Counted from the first letter of the stretch, positions 8,001-16,688 are shown. The stretch is 16,688 nt of DNA from Rodentolepis nana (GCA_900617975.1 UZAE01013729.1:3044-19731), one strand, 5' to 3'. Program-made: numbers and translations. The notes: a model not told the origin generated them from the sequence alone.

Positions 8001-10290
8001 AATTTACTATACTTGAAAATGTACAGTTATGCAAGCGCAATAAACTCCCAAATTGCAAAGTATGATTTGATAATCAAGAAAACGGAAAAGGAAATTGCAT
8101 AAAATTACTCCCAACTTGAGATGAAATAGAAAATCCTGCGCAAGTTAAGACGCTAATGGCACATTCTAGCGACGTGAAAAAGGTGATGTGAGAACAGTAC
8201 TCATCTAACTCCTCAGAAGTTTGTCGGAGAAACAAATTTACTACACATTTGGGAGCTGAGAAAAGCTCTTAGAGGGAAAATAATGAACATATAGCCTACT
8301 TATACTCATATCTTACTACCTACTATCCGTTACAATATAAAAGTTAATTAATAAAATGGTGAAGACGAACCTGGAAACCACCTTCAGTAGGCATTTGCCG
8401 GTTAGCAGCCCAACGAAGTAGACGTGAAACATCAACCAAGTGAATGGCATTCAGAAGATCAAGAGCTGCAAAAGCACAGAAGGAGTATCCCCCGTGGGCT
8501 TCTAGTCCCGGTTGACCACCGAAACCACCTTCATAGGTCTATGGAAGACAAAAAAGGAGATTTTTACAGACGGCAACTTTAAAGCCGTTTAATACACCCA
8601 TAATGAATAAATATCTGTAGCTTGTGGATATGTAATACGAAATCTAACAAAAGGACACCACATAGCCCGTTACTTCACCGTTTTCGATACTCCAGATTAA
8701 TTATTCACCAATCAGACCTTGAAACTTTAGCTTGCAAATTAAACACTTCAAAGGGGCTTTTTCTTGGCAATGTAATGTTGCACGTGGTTGCCACTTCACA
8801 TAACAAGAAGACGAAACCAGGTTTTCACCTTGTAGCAAATTGTAGGCGCTAATTAAAACTTACGTGCCAAGTAATACAGCGAATATTTTAAATCACATGT
8901 AACAAGGGCAAAAAGTCATAATAGCATGAAAACTTTCCTGATGGTACATGAAGTCAATAACAGCGACATGTAAATATCTAAAAGTCCAAATAAATGTCCT
9001 TTCGACTTGCTAAGGTTCTTGAAACCAGAGAAAATATCTGTGGGAAAAAGCTAATTAAAGAACTGGATGCTCTTTTGAATGAACTTTACTCCCTTGAATG
9101 TCATAATATTTCCTATTTTAAATATCGCATTAAAGTTGGCATGCAAGAGAAAGATGCAAATTAAGGTGACAAGTGATAAGAATATTTTGATAAGCTTGTC
9201 TTATCAGACAAATAATATATAAAACCAAAAAAGGTAACTCAAATACAGAAAAGAATTTTTCCGAATGTCTCATATAAAAAAGTACTCGCTTCTAACATGA
9301 ATTTGTGATAAAATGAAAAGGAAACGGAAGAGGAATAAAAATCAAAGTCAGAAAACGCTTGAGGAAGCGTAACTAATTTATATCCCTAAGATTGGAACTT
9401 AGACTACCTGAAATCGCAAAAATCTGCTCCCACATTACACTAAAGAAAAGCCAAAAAGTAGGATGCTGTTGATTATAGTTTTGTTCAAATCCCTTTAATA
9501 AATCTGTGTGGTTTATGATTTGGAAATTGCATCAGTTGATAAAACGAAGCTAAACTAAAACATTAATGATAAAAAAGTTACTTAATTAAAGAAAAACGGA
9601 CATACAATTCTGCCTAAAGACAAAGGAATAATTTTTTTTCAGGTAACTAACCTGACACCGAGCAATCCATTCAGCAGTTCCTTTAAATATTTCAGGACGG
9701 GTTTTGATAATTCCAGTTATGGAAGCGGCTGCGATAGCACAATAAGCTCCTCGAACATCTACTTCGCCACCATGATGCATTACAAAAGACCCATCAGGTT
9801 GCCTCAGGGATAGTAGCCAATCTCCAAGGGCTTTACGATTTATAACATCCAAAGCGTCGGCGGAATTGAGCGAAACAAGGCAATTAACAGCTCCGTAAGT
9901 TGGCGCCAAGTGAGCAAGTTGATGAGGACCGCCTGAAAATCCACCTTGAGGATGTTGGCAGCTTTTTACAAAGTTCATAATGCTAGTTTTGAGTTTATCT
10001 GATAGCTCATAGCAGAGTAGTCGCAAAGAGTGAACAATCCAATACGCGAGCCAAGGCTGACTTGCGTCAAGATGTTCTATGGATTCGGGAAGATCTAAAA
10101 GACGTCTATTTAAATAGTTAATGTGTTCTATTTTGAAGAGACGCATAGCTGATTCGCCCAAATTTTCCAATTTTTCGCAATAGGCTTTCTTAATTAAGAC
10201 TTCGGTACGAGCTTGGTCTTTTTCAGTTTTTGTTTTCGGATCATTGCGTATAAGGTGTTGACGAAGTTGAAACATGAAATTTCGATCCAT
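4744..10290 (-). CDS. FNTB: Protein farnesyltransferase subunit beta, complete five-exon gene
   Basis: Catalytic beta subunit of the cytosolic farnesyltransferase heterodimer. With the alpha subunit it transfers farnesyl from farnesyl diphosphate to the cysteine of C-terminal CaaX motifs of Ras, lamins and similar proteins. Exons are 10290-9652, 8538-8371, 7072-6923, 6103-5878 and 5045-4744. Joined in phase they give 494 codons plus TAA (human protein: 437). Key residues are all present: zinc ligands D277, C279 and H365; and H228, R271, K274, Y280, W283 and Y364 of the active site. R180 lies in [13 protein letters not shown]. Glycine-rich prenyltransferase repeats occur at [21 protein letters not shown] and GGLFDKPG. 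The ATG is the first in its frame; a TAG lies two codons upstream. Odd points are a roughly 20-residue insert in exon 4 and a longer, acidic C-terminus. A geranylgeranyltransferase beta subunit is less likely, because [17 protein letters not shown] and [10 protein letters not shown] match FNTB. Confidence 0.95.
5612..5624. repeat. G13 homopolymer in FNTB intron 4
   Basis: Thirteen uninterrupted G, preceded by GGGGT. It lies inside an intron and is one of several long G/C runs in the window. Confidence 0.9.
5878..6103 (-). CDS. FNTB: FNTB exon 4 (residues 320 to split codon 395)
   Basis: Acceptor TTTGCTTTCCTCCAG, donor GTATTT, ending after the first base of a codon. It encodes EYIILCCQ, then about 20 residues absent from the human protein (KVHSSPPG through PVINAS), then [23 protein letters not shown] with zinc ligand H365 and Y364. 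It finishes in a serine/threonine-rich loop. The insert lies between two conserved blocks and does not disturb them. Confidence 0.94.
6923..7072 (-). CDS. FNTB: FNTB exon 3 (residues 270-319), zinc-site exon
   Basis: This 50-codon exon is easy to miss because it is open only briefly. Acceptor is CCCATGAGCAG, donor GTACGT, phase 0 at both ends. It begins [17 protein letters not shown], aligning with human GRCNKLVDGCYSFWQAG, and ends DTSALQ, joining EYIILCCQ in exon 4 just as human LQEYILMCCQ. It supplies two zinc ligands (D277, C279). A plus-strand reading frame over the same bases (6904-7146) is an antisense shadow. The flanking introns are 1298 bp (7073-8370) and 819 bp (6104-6922); I see no gene in either. 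Confidence 0.94.
7764..7773. repeat. G10 homopolymer in FNTB intron 2
   Basis: Ten G preceded by CAGAAGAACGGA. The short preceding string recalls the retroposon centre (AACAGAAGAG), but too little matches to call another copy. Confidence 0.85.
8371..8538 (-). CDS. FNTB: FNTB exon 2 (residues 214-269)
   Basis: Acceptor CTTCCATAG, donor GTTCGT, 56 codons in phase 0 at both ends. It reads [20 protein letters not shown] and ends [10 protein letters not shown]. It holds H228, which contacts the diphosphate in studied family members. The upstream intron of 1113 bp (8539-9651) contains no recognisable gene or repeat copy. Confidence 0.94.
9652..10290 (-). CDS. FNTB: FNTB exon 1 (residues 1-213)
   Basis: Starts at ATG 10290 and ends CQ before donor GTTAGT. 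It encodes the N-terminal helices, the [17 protein letters not shown] block (73-89), the first glycine-rich repeat GGFSGGP (116-122), LAPTYGAVN, and [14 protein letters not shown] (172-185). It ends in EWIARCQ, where the human protein continues NWEGG and this gene continues TYEGG in exon 2. Confidence 0.95.
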
Positions 10291-10886
10291 ACTCTAAGAA
10301 ATACAAAGCTTATTGAAATATGATCAAAAGCAAAGTATTATCCCAAGTAGATCACAGATCGATTACATATAAGGCGACCCAGAGGATTTAGCTAAAGGAA
10401 AAAGGATAAGGTAAATTAATTCAGAGAAAAAACACTCGTTCTTGTTATCTCTTAGAAATCACTAAATTATTTAAGCACTGAAAATATTGACAAAAAGTGA
10501 GTTAAATATCAAACAAATTTTGTAATAAAAAACATGAAAAAACTTGAATTAAAATAATTATGTTCTTAATTCATTTACTATACAGTTCACTTGTAAGTCG
10601 ATTTAATTTAAGATGGTTATTAGTAATTATAAAAGTTATACAGAACTGTTAGAAAAGAGCATTTGGAAGGCGACCTTTTCCAATTTCACAACGTGACTTG
10701 CACTCACCAGGTCGGTTTAGAGTTGCTTAATATGGTCTTCATAGTATTCCATATATGTTTTATTTATCACATGCAATTCTTAGTTTTAAATACCAACAGA
10801 ATTATTTATCGATTATATTGATGTCAGGTTTTAAAAACTATTAATAGTATACTCGTATTTCTTCTTTTGGCGTCCATAATAGTTCA
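10291..10886. promoter_or_regulatory. Intergenic spacer between divergent FNTB and NAF1, likely shared promoter region
   Basis: 596 bp separate the two start codons, which point away from each other. The region is markedly AT-rich and contains no repeat copy or open coding region. Both 5' untranslated regions and both promoters must lie here, unless upstream non-coding exons exist. I could not pick out a trustworthy TATA box, initiator or transcription-factor site, so its promoter role is inferred from position only. Confidence 0.6.
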
Positions 10887-10985
10887 ATGGATTGTGATTC
10901 CGGTGCAATTTCTTCAAATAAAGGTGTAATTGAGAGCTCTTGGTGCGCTACACGAAGTTCAGATGCTGAAAACAAAGATTTACAG
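10887..10985 (+). CDS. NAF1: NAF1 exon 1 (residues 1-33, probable)
   Basis: ATG at 10887 opens 33 codons ending KDLQ before donor GTTAAA, in phase 0. This matches the phase of exon 2. The sequence is poorly conserved in the family, so assignment rests on phase, position and composition. The following 889-bp intron (10986-11874) has no further exon I could support; candidate acceptors inside it lead quickly to stops in this phase. Confidence 0.7.
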
Positions 10986-13900
10986 GTTAAATTCACTTTT
11001 GGAACATATCTGTATAACATGCTTACTTTAATTTTATTGCTGTGCTGCAGAAAATATATATTAATTGTGACTGCTTGATTTTAAACTTTTGCAGTCTTAA
11101 TTCGTGTGGCAATTAATGTAGAGCTACATGACTTTATAGCAACCGCATTATATACGAATCTATGGACATTCCGTAATAGGCGACGCGTTGATACAGTTTT
11201 CATGTTGCTGTTGTTCATTTTTAGCATTTCGCTACCAAACATTCCGGTTCACGCTGTCTTCTTTCTGATATTTCGGCCACTTCTAAGAGTACGCCTGCGG
11301 TTGTCGAAAATATCCCGGTAAATTTGAATTAACCCTATTTATTTCTGGAATTTTTATGCCTATCTACAGGTGAAGTTAGCATTCATATTTTTCAACTGTC
11401 AAAGATTCTACCAAATTATAAGTATGTTGATTGATTCAATTCCCCTTCTCCACACCTTTGCTATTGCCGAGCTATAGCTAATGTTATCGTTCTTAGGGGT
11501 CTTCCTACCGTTTATTCTATTTTGGCCCATTTAAAGTAGCATTTTGAGCATTTTCCCTGTCACTTACAGGTTTTACGTTTTGAAATATCCAGAGTCAGTT
11601 GGTGGTTGTGGTGTGCTGCTCGTTTGCATAGTCAGGTGTAATGGCTTCGAGTTGTGCTGATTTCACTGAGTAGTTATTGGTACTGGTTTAATCTTATTGA
11701 GAGCTGTTTGGAGTCGTAAGAAGTGCTCATGGAAATCCGATATATACTATCTTATAGGGCACATTCCTAATTCAATTGAATTAAGATTGTCTAATATTCC
11801 TCTATTGTACTTGTGTTTGAAATTTATATTTATCATCTGCACACTTCATGCCATTAAATTGCTTCTTTTTTCAGGGTTCTTATCGCGATCCTATTGAGGC
11901 AGTTAAGGCGGAGTCCAGTGAAGAATCAACAAGTTCGGAATCTGAGCAAAGTTCAGAGGTTACATTCTTCTCGCTTTGAACTATTGATTTTTGCATTTTG
12001 AATTCAAGACCACTATTGTTGCATTGCTAGGTAGTCAAATAAGTGAATCAAGATGTAGATATTTTTAATTGCATGTGTTCCTGAGACATGAAGTGGAGTT
12101 TGGACTGCAGGTCTCCGTTGAGTCTCAGTAATAGTAACCGAAGTGCCATCATTGTTTTGTGCCATAGATTGCACAGCGTGGAAATGATCTAAGACGATTG
12201 GTTTCGAAAGGGTCACAATTTTGCTGTGCCAATCTAGAGATTTATAGACGTAGTGTGGGAATTGCTTGGAAGATCTATTTTTTCATTGAAACATATTCTT
12301 ATTTCTTGCATTTCAGGATTCCCATTGTTCGAGAAAAGCAAAAGGACCTGCTCGAAAGCACTATGGCCACCCACGGGTTTGTTCAAGTTGCCTCCACTTC
12401 TTAATTCCCCACCCCTTTCATTTTAGACCGTCCAAAGACCTAGTCAGCCTCTGGAAATTGAATTTGACTATGTTCCAAGGTTACCGCAAGCACCTGTAAT
12501 TCATTCACTTTTGCTCTCATTTTCTCACTCTTTAGTTGCCTAGTGTTAAGTTGCTTCAACTGGGGAAGGTGACTGCATTTTTTGACGGTGTAGTTGTAAT
12601 TCGATCCGTTCCCGGAGTCCCGGCTTTGGACAGAGATTCAGCACTTTACTTCGCCGATCGAAGACCTATGGGACTCGTTTATGATATAATTGGCCAAGTA
12701 AAACAGCCCTCTTATGTGGTTATCTACGAGAATCGAAGACAAACTTCAGAAAAGAGAAAAGGAAAAGCGTCGACTGCCGCACAAGAGATTCCTCCCTGTC
12801 CTGTAAAAATAGAGGTTGACGTGAAGGTTGGAGATGAAATCTACTATGCNCCGTTAGTCAATGTCTACTTTTGAAAGAGGTGTTTATAGAAAGATTGAGG
12901 GGAATTATGATCTTACCCTTCCTGTCATGCAAAATAAGATTAAAGTGAAGAGTAATTTGGGACACTTGAGGCCAATAGGTGCTTGAATCTCAGAGCAATT
13001 GTGTTTGAGAAAGAGAAGAATCGATGTCGATGAAGAAGGTTTTGGAGGTAGGGTCAGCAGTTCGTTTTCTGATTATTCCGCTTCCTGAACCACGAACAAC
13101 ACCGTATGTATGGAGAGTGTAAGTTGGTGTGGACGTTGTGTATGTTTGCGTGCCTGTTAACGCAGTTTGAGTATGAGTAGCCTTGGCAATGCAGTGTTCT
13201 TAAAGTGCGGGCAAACCCGAGATAAGCATAATGTTAATTTGAATTGATCGAGTGTCGTCGTTAGTATTGATAGCCTTTATCGTGTCTTTTGTGTCTGTGA
13301 AGGAGGAATTCTACTCAGACGACGAGGAGGAAAGGAAAGCAAAAGGCATAAAGCAACCACAAATGAAGGCGACGAAAGGCGTACCTAGAGGAGGTGGGAG
13401 AGGTCGTGCTGTTAAACGAAATCACTTATCCCAGCCAGTTCTACCTCAATCTGTAAACCAGATCCCACAGCCTCAACAACGGCTGCAAGCCTATCAGTCT
13501 TACAGCGACTTCTGTCGACAGCGGTTTGGAGGTCCATCGAGTACCTACCAATTTGGAGGTGGCGGTGAACAGGTTCGATTTGCTCAATCACAATTGAGTG
13601 GATCATTTGGGATGATGCCTCCACCACAGCAGCAGCAGCAGGGACTACTTCCAGACATGTCATTTTGGCAACCGGGGCAGGTTAACTTCCCTCCCGATAT
13701 GGGTCATCGATTTCCTTTTCCGTCTAACAGTGAGTTCTTTAATTGTGAGACTACTGTGTTAATATCCATGTGAGTGATAGTGGTTTGATGTGAATATTTT
13801 GTGTCTGCAGATTATTCCATGGGTCATGCACAGTCGATGCCACCAACGCAAAGTGGGCCTCATCGTTATGGCTATCCTAATCCTAATTCCCCTCCTCCTT

Positions 13901-14004
13901 CACACATGCTTCCTTCACCCTATGTTCCGAGGCCACCTACACAACCTCCACCTCCACGACCTTACCCACCATCAGGAAACTATAGGGGGTTTTGGCCGAG
14001 CTGA
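10887..14004 (+). CDS. NAF1: H/ACA ribonucleoprotein assembly factor NAF1, seven exons, one junction unresolved
   Basis: NAF1 is a nuclear factor that occupies the Gar1 site on dyskerin during assembly of H/ACA snoRNPs and telomerase RNA, before GAR1 replaces it. Exons: 10887-10985, 11875-11958, 12317-12376, 12427-12495, 12536 to about 12852-12862, 13303-13729, 13811-14004. The N-terminus is acidic and serine-rich. The Gar1/Naf1 domain starts at residue 105: LLQLGKVTAFFDGVVVIRS, DRRPMGLVYDIIGQVKQPSY and VKVGDEIYYAP parallel human LGMVSSIIEQLVIIES, DRQAAGKIFEIFGPVAHPFY and IKIKETMYFAP. EEFYSDDEEERKAK parallels human ALDFSDDEKEKEAK. The C-terminus is glutamine/proline-rich, as in the family. 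After YYAP the frame soon meets a stop at 12872-12874, near an N at 12850; the segment linking exons 5 and 6 is not resolved. GAR1 itself is excluded by the acidic N-terminus and the length. Confidence 0.88.
11875..11958 (+). CDS. NAF1: NAF1 exon 2 (residues 34-61)
   Basis: Acceptor GCTTCTTTTTTCAG, donor GTTACA, 28 codons in phase 0. AESSEESTSSESEQSSE is a serine/glutamate run of the kind found before the Gar1-like domain in NAF1 proteins. The next intron is 358 bp. Confidence 0.83.
12317..12376 (+). CDS. NAF1: NAF1 exon 3 (residues 62-81)
   Basis: Acceptor TTGCATTTCAG, donor GTTTGT, 20 codons in phase 0, basic (SRKAKGPARKHYGHPR). It is separated from exon 4 by an intron of only 50 bp (12377-12426). 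Because 50 is not a multiple of three, that intron must be spliced to keep the frame. Confidence 0.78.
12427..12495 (+). CDS. NAF1: NAF1 exon 4 (residues 82-104)
   Basis: Acceptor CACCCCTTTCATTTTAG, donor GTAATT, 23 codons in phase 0, ending VPRLPQAP. This leads into the Gar1-like domain, as human LNELPSVEELTI does. The intron after it is exactly 40 bp (12496-12535), with a strong pyrimidine tract. Confidence 0.84.
12536..12862 (+). CDS. NAF1: NAF1 exon 5, Gar1/Naf1 RNA-binding domain (3' end uncertain)
   Basis: Acceptor TTCTCACTCTTTAG gives LPSVKLLQLGKV as the start. The domain runs to VKVGDEIYYAP, with the N at 12850 in the third position of the Ala codon, where any base gives Ala. Possible ends are 12852 (donor GTTAGT, wrong phase for exon 6), 12856 (GTCAAT) or 12862 (GTCTAC), the last two in phase with exon 6 but weak. 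In another frame just downstream, 12874-12900 reads KEVFIERLR, resembling human YIFTEKLK, the next element of the domain. A one-base error in the T4 run at 12869-12872 would connect it, but the reading then stops further on. Confidence 0.85.
12863..13302. other. NAF1 intron 5 or unresolved missing exon
   Basis: The family normally has about 40 residues between the YYAP-like motif and the SDDE-like motif, including a DASW-type segment. I could not find that segment in any frame here. A strong donor-like GTAAGT at 13119 has no matching upstream exon in a usable phase. Confidence 0.5.
13303..13729 (+). CDS. NAF1: NAF1 exon 6 (acidic SDDE motif, Gly/Arg and Gln/Pro-rich region)
   Basis: Probable acceptor GTCTGTGAAG (an alternative AG lies three bases on). 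Donor GTGAGT at 13730, leaving one base of a split codon. It encodes EEFYSDDEEERKAKG, a basic glycine-rich stretch PRGGGRGRAVKRN, then glutamine/proline-rich sequence with PPPQQQQQG. The low-complexity tail explains antisense reading frames over the same bases; they are not genes. Confidence 0.87.
13811..14004 (+). CDS. NAF1: NAF1 exon 7, proline-rich C-terminus
   Basis: Acceptor TTTTGTGTCTGCAG after an 81-bp intron. Its first two bases complete the AAT codon begun in exon 6. It then reads 63 codons of tyrosine/proline-rich sequence (PNSPPPSHMLPSPYVPRPP, QPPPPRPYPP) ending GFWPS and TGA. Human NAF1 also ends in proline runs. No canonical AATAAA is visible close downstream. Confidence 0.87.
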
Positions 14005-14249
14005 TTAGAGAAAAGAGGCCATTTGTCCTATGGCTATTTTGTGTTGTACATTTCATGTGATTAGATGTCTTATTTTTCAATGTCGTGTAGAATACATGGT
14101 GCTATTTTAGTTACTGTGTTTTTTTTCAAGATTTCCTACTTCCTGAGAGGTCTCTGAACGCACTACTCGATAAGAAGTGCAGATAGTTTGGGTGGATATG
14201 AGATTTATTTGCACAACCTTGTCCTCTCCACATTATCCTTTCTTAACAC

Positions 14250-14258
14250 GGGGGGGGG
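14250..14258. repeat. G9 homopolymer
   Basis: Nine uninterrupted G followed by TGGTTCAG. Confidence 0.88.
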
Positions 14259-14890
14259 TGGTTCAGAAGAAATGATTATTACAATGCCGACATTGGTTTA
14301 AAGTAGTTTAGGATAAATTCTACGATAAAGGGTGGTATTTACATAATTAACCTTGGGATAATTCTGAATTTAAATTGAAATTACACTAAAAGTGTTTAAA
14401 GTTTAGGGAATGCATATTTCTTTGACAATGCCACATACACGCATGCACTTGCCCTCGAAATCAACTAAGGTACTTGTAAAGTGCGTATTGTTTAGTGTAG
14501 GTTATGACCGCTTCAACCATGAATAACAAATGAATGCATTTAACGCAACTTTAAATGAATGGAAAAAGTTGGTTAGATGATAATGAACCACCTTCCAAAA
14601 TATTCCTCTGCACTTGTTATTCCTTAATTCAGGCATGTTAGTTCTGAACTCTCCACATGACCCCAATTCTACAGCTGTGCTAGTGTGCTAAAAGGTGGTG
14701 AAAGAACGCTCGATAACTAATTACCGCCCATTGTTGAACAGTCGAGAGGAGAAAGAAACTGTGGCATTCAGAACGAAATGCCTAATTTTACCTTCCAAAT
14801 CGTTGGAAAGTACATCATACGTGGGTTGTGAGAGATGTGATAAGTAGTCTTTAAATTTATGCTGATCTATCGTTCAGTTGAGTGGGTATT

Positions 14891-14902
14891 GGGGGGGGGG
14901 GG
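14891..14902. repeat. G12 homopolymer
   Basis: Twelve uninterrupted G between GGGTATT and AATTGAAG. Confidence 0.9.
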
Positions 14903-15318
14903 AATTGAAGAGGTCACCTGGTGAGGTAAAGTACGACGAGAAGTCTATATTCTCTCAGTCTTTAGAGTCGAGTATCATCTCACCTAAGAGTTATGCCAAA
15001 TACAATTTCTGTAGAACAGCTATCAATGTTTTTCTCACTGGTGTTCCTAATAGCGAATAGAGTGGTTTTAAGACGCTCCGACCAAGACAAACCAATTATA
15101 GCGGTTTTAAACAGTTGGGTGATAGGCTCTGATTGGATGTGGGTTAGACATGGGGAGTGATTCAATTCTGTAAAGGGGGGCTGAAGTGAGTTGGGATCTT
15201 ATATTTGTTGTGATTTCGGGTGTGATATACGAAATATGGAAATCCAAAATTCCAACAGACTCAAATTCGCATCTCACAACAGAAGCGCTAAACGAACAAC
15301 ACGGGTCAGCTGTTTTGG

Positions 15319-15339
15319 ATGGAAAGTGAGATGGTAGAT
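15319..15339. repeat. 21-bp direct repeat, first copy
   Basis: Begins ATGGAAAGTGAGATGGTAGA and is repeated exactly at 15462-15482, start to start 143 bp. The DNA between is purine-rich. Confidence 0.85.
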
Positions 15340-15461
15340 GGGTGAAAGAACTAAATGAGTTGGAAGCGTGGTTGTGGGGGTTTGGAGAGTGCGGGAGTGG
15401 GGAAGAATGCCTTCAATGTCAACATGGATAAGTCCGAAACGGACATCAGGAGGAATGGAGA

Positions 15462-15482
15462 ATGGAAAGTGAGATGGTAGAT
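15462..15482. repeat. 21-bp direct repeat, second copy
   Basis: A perfect match to 15319-15339. Sequences beyond the 21 bases diverge on both sides. Confidence 0.85.
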
Positions 15483-16326
15483 TTCAAGTGTGCTAACTAG
15501 CATGACATGTGGGACAATTTTGCTCGACAGTCGAATATCATGTCTAATGCTTTCTTTTTCAGAGAAAACGGTGAGTAATCTGCTTGAGTTTCGAACGCTT
15601 GTTTACTTGGGACAATCCCTCTTCCGGAATTTTCGAACGCGCATAAGATTCCTTGATTCAGCAATATTAGCGTTGTTAACTCTACACTTGAAACGCAAGT
15701 TCAAAATATGCTCTCGGCTCCACTTGCTTTCAAATCACCATTCAACAAATATTTATTGATACTATTTTCATTGTCCTTTGTCCCTATTATAAGAGTCTCT
15801 TTTATTTATAATTTGGTAGTCAGGCAGTCAGGCAGAAAAACTCACGTATGGAAACTACTATGTTTGGAAAGGCTCCTGGGATTAGCTAGGCGATCACATA
15901 GCTATTGAGAAAACAGACTTATAACATGGAACACATTTATATGGAAGTTTCCGATGCCAAACTGGGAACTTAGTCATAGCATACACTTTCTGACATGCTA
16001 ACCACGAAACAACTTGGGCCAATGATTGGTTGGATAACCGCGTACTGGCTCTGTCATTTGGTCATTCGTCATGGCTTAGGTCATTCATTGCTTCGGAGGT
16101 CTCTGGTCAATATATGATAACCTTGTACTGGTGTTCTAACTAGTGGCTAGTCATGTAACCACTTACTACCTTTGGACCTTGATTGGCCAGGAGGACTCCA
16201 GTTTCGTCGGGACAAAGTTTTACTCCCCACACCATATCGGTGACAATGAAGCGAATCTGCACACTTTACATGTGACCACGTGTGAGTAGAAAGCTCCACT
16301 TAACATCTACGAATAGAGGCCATTAG
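15483..16326. other. Non-coding spacer before RNase H fragment
   Basis: I found no conserved domain. In particular, the reverse transcriptase and the first half of the RNase H domain, which should precede the fragment at 16327, are not visible in any frame here. Confidence 0.55.
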
Positions 16327-16688
16327 GATAGAACTATGCCAATTATGTTGCTGGATACGAAATTCACCAAAGCGGTGATACTTTCGGACTTACAGTCAGC
16401 AATAAACTCAATTGGAAACAGAGAGCCATCCAAAACAGCTGAGATAAAGGAATGTAGAAAACTCTATGAGCTGCTGAGAGAGAAAAACAAAACAGTGGTC
16501 CTACAATGGATTCCTGGTCACTGTGGCATTAAAGGCAATGAGCTTGCTGACACACTTGCTAAGAAGGGGACTACGATTTTGCAATGCATGGACCGGCCGA
16601 TGTCTTTCCACACAATGAAGGCCTTAATCAGAAGAGAATTCCAGACCTCAAGGTGCAACGAACTTAAAGCTCGAACAAAGGCGAAACA
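16327..16688 (+). mobile_element. Retroelement RNase H domain fragment, 5'-truncated, running off the window
   Basis: An open frame of 120 codons follows a TAG at 16324-16326 and has no stop before the window edge. KAVILSDLQSAINSI matches the SDSQSAI block of the RNase H domain of non-LTR retrotransposon polyproteins, including its catalytic Asp. VVLQWIPGHCGIKGNELAD and ADTLAKKGT match the conserved WIPGHxGIxGNExAD block with the last catalytic Asp and the histidine loop. The sequence after it (SFHTMKALIRREFQ) resembles the region following RNase H in arthropod-type elements. The earlier RNase H residues and the reverse transcriptase are absent upstream, so this copy looks 5'-truncated at about 16330, as is usual for such elements. 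What follows beyond the window decides its true length. Confidence 0.85.

Larger units (their letters stand above)
14005..15318. other. NAF1 downstream region and spacer
   Basis: This should include the NAF1 3' untranslated region. Otherwise it holds G9 at 14250-14258, G12 at 14891-14902 and no gene I can support. The short frame crossing the G12 run reads through low-complexity sequence and resembles nothing known. Confidence 0.55.

Noticed and set aside
9180..9215. Small hairpin TGATAAG-CTTGT-CTTATCA in FNTB intron 1
   Set aside because: Seven-base arms in AT-rich DNA are expected by chance, and no RNA gene features surround it.
12013..12216. Minus-strand 67-codon frame inside NAF1 intron 2
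   Set aside because: No similarity to known proteins, antisense to a gene, and of a length common by chance.
13412..13663. Antisense 83-codon frame over NAF1 exon 6
   Set aside because: A shadow of the glutamine/proline-rich coding region.
15490..15908. Two overlapping frames of 66-89 codons, and an acceptor-like CTTTTTCAG followed eight bases later by GTGAGT (possible micro-exon)
   Set aside because: No homology and no flanking exons in a compatible phase, so the splice-like signals stand alone.
1..16688. CRISPR arrays, bacterial operons, rRNA or tRNA genes
   Set aside because: The window is eukaryotic with spliced genes, and no regularly spaced repeats or structured RNA genes were seen.

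Overview
This is a eukaryotic, almost certainly invertebrate metazoan, nuclear window. It carries intron-split genes with GT/AG junctions, several transposable elements, microsatellites and long G/C homopolymers. I cannot name the species or phylum. Kilobase introns beside 40-50 bp introns, relaxed splice donors (GTTAGT, GTTCGT, GTTTGT, GTAATT), a cecropia-type mariner and a retroelement RNase H fragment fit a flatworm or another invertebrate, but none of these is diagnostic.

Layout. Positions 1-3880 are a mobile-element graveyard. It holds five copies or fragments (A-E) of an unnamed retroposon of about 320 bp. One copy is flanked by a perfect 13-bp direct repeat, and one fragment is joined to a 5'-truncated, internally deleted mariner transposon. 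Positions 4744-10290 on the minus strand hold a complete five-exon gene for the protein farnesyltransferase beta subunit, 494 codons after splicing. One 50-codon exon is hidden in the middle and was found by reading between the obvious exons. Positions 10291-10886 are an AT-rich intergenic spacer. Positions 10887-14004 on the plus strand hold a seven-exon NAF1 gene (H/ACA snoRNP assembly factor). It is well supported except between exons 5 and 6, where the reading frame breaks near an unresolved base. From 14005 to about 16326 I see no gene, only homopolymers and a 21-bp direct repeat. The window ends inside a retroelement RNase H domain (16327 to the edge).

How they fit together. The two cellular genes are head to head with 596 bp between start codons, so they probably share or overlap promoters. 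Their products are unrelated housekeeping functions: CaaX prenylation and telomerase/snoRNP biogenesis. All recognisable transposon debris lies outside the two genes. The two N positions matter. The one at 1214 sits exactly where retroposon sequence changes to mariner sequence. The one at 12850 lies about 20 bases before the NAF1 frame break. Both need to be treated as possible assembly faults.
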